From NCBI GenBank assembly GCA_942491345.1, contig CALOAN010000044.1, positions 186,001 through 250,000 on the forward strand: DNA of 64,000 nucleotides. Direction: 5' to 3'. Each line of letters opens with the position of its first letter. The stretch's first letter is position 1. A program made the translations under genes and the position numbers. The notes under the pieces are model-generated. The model worked only from the letters and a program-made list of their open reading frames with translations, was not told where the DNA came from and made no database searches. The stretch is from JAHEEL01 sp942491345. GTDB lineage: Bacteria; Actinomycetota; Acidimicrobiia; Spongiisociales; UBA5794. This document shows positions 60,237-64,000 of the stretch, piece by piece.

Positions 60237-61343
60237 CTATCGCCGAGCTGCGGATGCCTGGAACTCGACCATGAAATCGCGTAGCGCCTCGGCGCCGGCC
60301 ATCGGCATCGCGTTGTAGATCGATGCCCGGCAGCCGCCCACGCTGCGGTGCCCCTTGAGTCCAACCATGCCGCGCCCGGAAGCTGCCGAGACGAACTGTG
60401 GTTCCAGAGTGTGGTCCGACAGCCGAAACACGACATTCATATTCGATCGGCTCGCCACCTCAACCGGATTCACATAGAACCCGTCGCTCTCGTCGATTGC
60501 CCGATAGAGAAGTGCGGCTCGCTCGTCGGCTGCGGCCTCCATTGCGGGCAGACCTCCCCGGTCCCGCATCCAGCGCAGCACCTTCTCCATCACGTAGATC
60601 GCAAAGACCGGCGGTGTGTTGTGCATCGAACCCTTGGCCGCGTGAACGTCGTAGCGGAAGTAGGAGGCGAGATCCCGTTGTGTGTGTTCGAGAACGTCCC
60701 GCCTCACGATGACCAACGCCAGCCCGGCCGGAGCGAGGTTCTTCTGGACCCCGCCGTACACCACATCGAACCGCTCCCAGGGAATCGGCCGGCTCAGGAA
60801 ATCGGAAGACATGTCGGCCACCATTGGCACATCCACCTCCGGCCATGCTCGGTACTGGACGCCCCCAATCGTCTCGTTACTCGTGACGTGCACGTAGCGG
60901 GTGTCGCTTCTGACTGAGAGCTCGGCCGTTTCGGGGACACGCGCATAACCGACGTCTCGACCGCTCCAGGCTTCATATACGTCGCCGTGATGTGTTCCGT
61001 CTTCGAACGCCTTCGTCGCCCAGGCGCCGGTGTCCACGTACGCACCTGCCAACGAGCCAGTCAGGAGGTTCATTGGAACCATGCCGAACTGCATCGTTGC
61101 CCCTCCCTGGATGAAGAGAACATCGAAGGCCTCCGGCACAGCGAACAACTCTCGGACAAGGGCAACGGCACCTCCATGTACCGACTCATACGCGGCCGAA
61201 CGATGGCTCATCTCGATCATCGACATCCCGGTGCCGCCATACTCGACGATCTCGGCCTGTACCTCTTCGAGCACCGGAAGCGGCAACATGCTCGGCCCGG
61301 CGCCGAAGTTCATAGCTCGCAGGGAGGGGGGCTGGTCTGACAT
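60237..61343 (-). CDS. serC: Phosphoserine aminotransferase
   Basis: Second step of serine synthesis, also able to act in PLP synthesis. 368 residues: MNFGAGPSMLPLPVLEEVQAEIVEYGGTGMSMIEMSHRS, VLFIQGGATMQFGMVPMNLL, Schiff-base Lys in YGGVQKNLAPAGLALVIVRRD and MVGLKGHRSVGGCRASIYNAMP. ATG 61343 lies 9 nt after TATCGT (leaderless). Convergent with serA with no gap, so the serine genes face each other rather than forming one operon. Confidence 0.97.
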   Translation of the reverse strand: MSDQPPSLRAMNFGAGPSMLPLPVLEEVQAEIVEYGGTGMSMIEMSHRSAAYESVHGGAVALVRELFAVPEAFDVLFIQGGATMQFGMVPMNLLTGSLAGAYVDTGAWATKAFEDGTHHGDVYEAWSGRDVGYARVPETAELSVRSDTRYVHVTSNETIGGVQYRAWPEVDVPMVADMSSDFLSRPIPWERFDVVYGGVQKNLAPAGLALVIVRRDVLEHTQRDLASYFRYDVHAAKGSMHNTPPVFAIYVMEKVLRWMRDRGGLPAMEAAADERAALLYRAIDESDGFYVNPVEVASRSNMNVVFRLSDHTLEPQFVSAASGRGMVGLKGHRSVGGCRASIYNAMPMAGAEALRDFMVEFQASAARR

Positions 61344-61454
61344 CGTTCCAGGACGATACCGCGAGTCCTGGAGGCGTAGTCCGCAATCCGTAGGTCCACG
61401 GTGCAAGGACTTTGCAGCGATCCGGATACGAGAAACCGTGGAATCAGGCTACGC

Positions 61455-61665
61455 GGGGAGGGTGCCCGAGGGTACCGAGGGCGGGAGGGGGCGGCCTGGG
61501 TCTTCGTCTCCACCACGCAGTGGGGGAGACGCGACCGAGCTGATGCTCGGTCGCACGAGGGGGCGGCCTGGGTCTTCGTCTCCACCACGCAGTGGGGGAG
61601 ACGCGACCGAGCTGATGCTCGGTCGCAGAGGGGGCGGCCTGGGAGCTTGGATCGCGAAGATGAGG
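61455..61665. repeat. G-rich tandem array, three copies of AGGGGGCGGCCTGGG with 72/71-bp spacing
   Basis: The core begins at 61486, 61558 and 61629. Between cores lies a hairpin GTCTCC-ACCACGCAGTGG-GGGAGAC and then CCGAGCTGATGCTCGG. The array ends GGATCGCGAAGATGAGGCCCG, matching the end of the array at 46580. It occupies much of the 400 bp between the serC and yjbQ genes, which holds no other gene; the remainder (61344-61454 and 61666-61749) shows nothing recognisable. Confidence 0.9.
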
Positions 61666-61749
61666 CCCGTCGCCGTTTCACGGACCAAGGAGTACAGGCT
61701 ACGGAGTACGACCCAGCGCGACCGCCCGTCGAGCCGACCGACGACCCGC

Positions 61750-62274
61750 TCACACCCCTTGGGCGTGGAAGAAGATCCGTCGCTCTCTTGGCTGATCGAG
61801 TTCGGCGTAGAGGACACGCTGCCACTGTCCCAGCAGAACCTCGCCATCGACGATCGGGATGGTTACCGACGGCTGGCCGACGAGCAGTTGCCGCACGTGC
61901 GCATGTCCGTTGATGAACTCGTCTTCCTGCATGTTCTCGGTGCGCACATCGTGGTCGTCGTGCTCGTAGTAGGCATCAACGGGAATCGTGCGGTCGATCG
62001 CTTTGCGAAAATCGTTGAGGAATCCTGTCTCGGACTCGTTGATGACGATCGATGTCGTGGTGTGCGGCGTGTAGACGGTGATCTGGCCGTGTCCGACCGA
62101 GGAACGCTTCACCACGTCGCGAACGATCTCGGTGAAGTCCCAAAACTCCTCAGATGCGCCGGTGTGGAAATGCATCGCCTCCGTCCGAATCGCCGGGGAA
62201 TCGGAAGCAGCAAGCACAACCGGAGTGCCGACGGGGTCGATTGTGGCTTTGCGAATGACGATGCGTTCGTTCAT
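61750..62274 (-). CDS. YjbQ/UPF0047 family protein
   Basis: 174 residues. GQITVYTPHTTTSIVINESETGFLNDFRKAIDRTIP, HDDHDVRTENMQEDEFINGHAHVRQLLVGQPSVTIPIVDGEVLLGQWQRVLYAELDQPRERRIFFH is diagnostic. The family has weak thiamine-phosphate synthase activity in vitro and is of uncertain true function. About 35 residues longer at the N terminus than the usual 135-140. ATG 62274 with GAGGAAAC upstream. Confidence 0.93.
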   Translation of the reverse strand: MNERIVIRKATIDPVGTPVVLAASDSPAIRTEAMHFHTGASEEFWDFTEIVRDVVKRSSVGHGQITVYTPHTTTSIVINESETGFLNDFRKAIDRTIPVDAYYEHDDHDVRTENMQEDEFINGHAHVRQLLVGQPSVTIPIVDGEVLLGQWQRVLYAELDQPRERRIFFHAQGV

Positions 62275-62388
62275 CAGTTTCCTCGTGGCCGGTCGGCGAG
62301 ACCATAACCACCAAGCCAGGTTACCGGGGCCCCAAACTAGCCGCCACGGCATTTCGGACCCCGCTGCGGGACGCTCGACGCGGTCCGG

Positions 62389-62420
62389 TAGAATCGGGGT
62401 TCACCAGTGGAGGAGACCAC
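62389..62420 (+). promoter_or_regulatory. purA promoter -10 and ribosome site
   Basis: TAGAAT at 62389-62394, then a leader of about 20 nt with GGAGGAG 7 nt before ATG 62421. An example of a conventional, leadered start here. Confidence 0.6.
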
Positions 62421-63701
62421 ATGACAGCGACGGTGATCCTTGGCTCCCAGTGGGGCGATGAAGGGAAGGGGAAGATCACCGATCGGTACTCCCGCGACGC
62501 CGACGTGGTCGTTCGCTACCAGGGTGGCAACAACGCCGGCCACACGATCGTGGTCGAAGGCGAGCGCTTCGCTCTGAGCCTCATCCCGTCAGGTGTGCTG
62601 TATCCACAGGTCACGCCGGTCATCGGCAACGGGACCGTCGTCGACCCGGCCGTCCTCATCCGGGAAATGGACGAGCTCAGCGAACGAGGCATCGACCCGT
62701 CGCGGGTCCGAGTCTCGGGGAACGCACACGTCATCATGCCCTATCACCGCAAGATGGATGCCGTGCTCGAGCGTTACCTCGGCAAGGAGCTGATTGGGAC
62801 GACCAAACGTGGGATCGGGCCGGCGTACATGGACAAGTTCTCCCGGTTCGGCATCCGTATGCAGGACCTCTTCGATCCGAAGATCTTCCGCAAGAAGCTC
62901 GAAGTTGTGCTGAAGGACAAGAACAGGCAGTTCCAGAAGGTCTACAACCAACTGCCTCTCGACCTCGATGAGATCTACGAGGAATACCTCGGGTACGCGT
63001 CGCGGATCGAGGGACACATCACCGACACTTCGCTCCTCGTCTGGGAAGCAATCCACAGCGGCAAGAACGTGCTCTTCGAAGGTGCTCAGGGAACCTTGCT
63101 CGATATCGATCACGGAACCTACCCGTTCGTCACCTCGTCGAACCCGACCGCCGGCGGCGCCGTCACCGGGTCCGGCGTCGGACCGCGCGATATCGACAAC
63201 GTCATCGGCGTGGCCAAGGCATACATCTCGAGAGTCGGGACCGGGCCGTTTCCGACTGAACTGCTCGACGAGACCGGCGATCGGATGATCGAGATCGGGG
63301 GCGAATACGGCGTGGTGACCGGCCGTCGCCGGCGCTGCGGTTGGCTCGATGCGGTGGCGTTACGGTATTCGGCTCGGGTGAATGGCCTCACCGAGATTGC
63401 GCTCACGAAGCTCGACATCCTTTCGAGCTTCGACCCGATCAAGATCGCTGTGGCCTACGAGCACGACGGCGTGCGCTACGACGAGTTCCCGCGACAGCAG
63501 ACCGTCCTCTACCACTGCACCCCGATCTACGAGGAGCTCGAGGCCTGGAACACCGATATCACGAAGGTGGCTTCGTACGACGATCTACCTGAAGCAGCGA
63601 AGCGGTACGTCGAGCGGGTGGAGGAGCTGAGCGGCGTACACGTCTCGTCTGTCGGTGTCGGCCCAGGCCGAGAAGCCACCCTGATGCGCCCGGCGCGATG
63701 A
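62421..63701 (+). CDS. purA: Adenylosuccinate synthetase
   Basis: First step from IMP to AMP, GTP-dependent. 426 residues, normal length: ILGSQWGDEGKGKITDRYSRDADVVVRYQGGNNAGHTIVVEGE, GTTKRGIGPAYMDKFSRFGIR, EGAQGTLLDIDHGTYPFVTSSNPTAGGAVTGSGVGPRDID and GVVTGRRRRCGWLDAVALRYSARVNGLTEIALTKLDIL. ATG 62421. Coupled to purB by ATGA, giving both AMP-branch enzymes in one transcript. Confidence 0.98.
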   Translation: MTATVILGSQWGDEGKGKITDRYSRDADVVVRYQGGNNAGHTIVVEGERFALSLIPSGVLYPQVTPVIGNGTVVDPAVLIREMDELSERGIDPSRVRVSGNAHVIMPYHRKMDAVLERYLGKELIGTTKRGIGPAYMDKFSRFGIRMQDLFDPKIFRKKLEVVLKDKNRQFQKVYNQLPLDLDEIYEEYLGYASRIEGHITDTSLLVWEAIHSGKNVLFEGAQGTLLDIDHGTYPFVTSSNPTAGGAVTGSGVGPRDIDNVIGVAKAYISRVGTGPFPTELLDETGDRMIEIGGEYGVVTGRRRRCGWLDAVALRYSARVNGLTEIALTKLDILSSFDPIKIAVAYEHDGVRYDEFPRQQTVLYHCTPIYEELEAWNTDITKVASYDDLPEAAKRYVERVEELSGVHVSSVGVGPGREATLMRPAR

Positions 63702-64000
63702 TCGAGCGCTACGCCCTGCCGGAGATGACCGCGATCTGGAGCGAATCGAACAAGCTCGCCGTCTGGAAGGAAGTCGAGACGCTGGTCGCCGAGGCATGGG
63801 CCGATCTTGGCATCGCCCCCCTCGAAGCGGCCGAAGCGCTTCGCAACGCCCCGGACGTCGATCCGGACGCGTGGAAAGAGCGCGAGCAGGTCACCAATCA
63901 CGACCTCGCGGCGTTCGTCGATCTCCTCGCCGAGTCGCTTGCTGCGGGAGGCGAGTGGGTCCATTTCGGGCTCACCTCTTCGGATGTCGTCGACACCGCA
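63698..64000 (+). CDS. purB: Adenylosuccinate lyase (partial, runs off right edge)
   Basis: First 101 residues: MIERYALPEMTAIWSESNKLAVWKEVETLVAEAWADLGI and REQVTNHDLAAFVDLLAE, then WVHFGLTSSDVVDTA, the conserved first catalytic region of the fumarase/aspartase superfamily member PurB. Cleaves adenylosuccinate and SAICAR. ATG 63698 overlaps the purA stop. Confidence 0.95.
   Translation, partial: MIERYALPEMTAIWSESNKLAVWKEVETLVAEAWADLGIAPLEAAEALRNAPDVDPDAWKEREQVTNHDLAAFVDLLAESLAAGGEWVHFGLTSSDVVDTA

Noticed and set aside
61030..62307. 425-codon plus-strand frame
   Set aside because: Antisense to serC and yjbQ and running through the G-rich array; translation is low complexity.

Overview
The window is one uninterrupted stretch of GC-rich actinobacterial chromosome, most likely from a poorly characterised lineage near Acidimicrobiia. 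Four things point there: a DivIVA-type coiled-coil protein; a ParA ATPase followed by a zinc-ribbon protein; an XRE regulator coupled to a Lys-rich HBHA-like protein (the layout of Rv0474-Rv0475 in mycobacteria); and lipoproteins with long Thr-rich linkers after the lipobox. The lineage is an inference. I see no rRNA, tRNA, insertion sequence, prophage or CRISPR array. Most genes are housekeeping and tightly packed, with many 4-bp ATGA/GTGA overlaps.

Layout. 1-3.8 kb: Tag glycosylase (cut by the window edge), a chorismate mutase fused to a degenerate DAHP-synthase domain behind an aromatic leader peptide, and heme A biosynthesis (ctaA-ctaB). 3.8-9.7 kb: three alpha/beta hydrolases, a ferredoxin, a selenocysteine-containing SelD and MgtE. 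9.8-19.2 kb: lipoprotein, class IV aminotransferase, PPOX protein, AAC(3)-like protein, a YbdK-like ligase (frameshifted) coupled to nadE, an M20 amidohydrolase, and tyrA with a normal DAHP synthase. 19.4-27.7 kb: epimerase-acyltransferase pair, XRE-HBHA pair, and small regulatory or membrane proteins. 27.9-37.1 kb: PPDK, CapA-like lipoprotein, ParA, hydrolases, and a rearranged antiporter relic. 37.2-46.2 kb: ClpB, an orphan histidine kinase, an alpha-oxoamine-synthase-like enzyme, a lipoprotein with a lost zinc site, and a PadR-NfeD-SPFH operon. 46.2-53.7 kb: a G-rich repeat array, MscL, and a tungsten-enzyme block (aldehyde ferredoxin oxidoreductase with two MoeA proteins), then Lgt. 53.9-64 kb: M20 peptidase, P-type ATPase, serB-serA facing serC, a second G-rich array, YjbQ, and purA-purB (cut by the edge).

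The genes form several working sets: aromatic amino acids (DAHP synthase, TyrA, chorismate mutase), serine from 3-phosphoglycerate (SerA, SerC, SerB), heme A, NAD, purines, and tungsten/molybdenum cofactor loading beside its probable client enzyme.

The main unusual signals are: (1) an attenuator-like leader with a peptide dense in Tyr and Phe codons, ahead of a fusion whose DAHP-synthase half has lost all four metal ligands; (2) a UGA-encoded selenocysteine in SelD with a hairpin at the right distance; (3) about fourteen start codons lying 6-10 nt after a TANNNT box with no Shine-Dalgarno, i.e. widespread leaderless mRNAs; (4) two families of intergenic repeats, heptanucleotide tracts and G-rich 58/73-bp arrays with a shared end; and (5) several broken or odd genes. 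Everything comes from reading the sequence; no database search was run.
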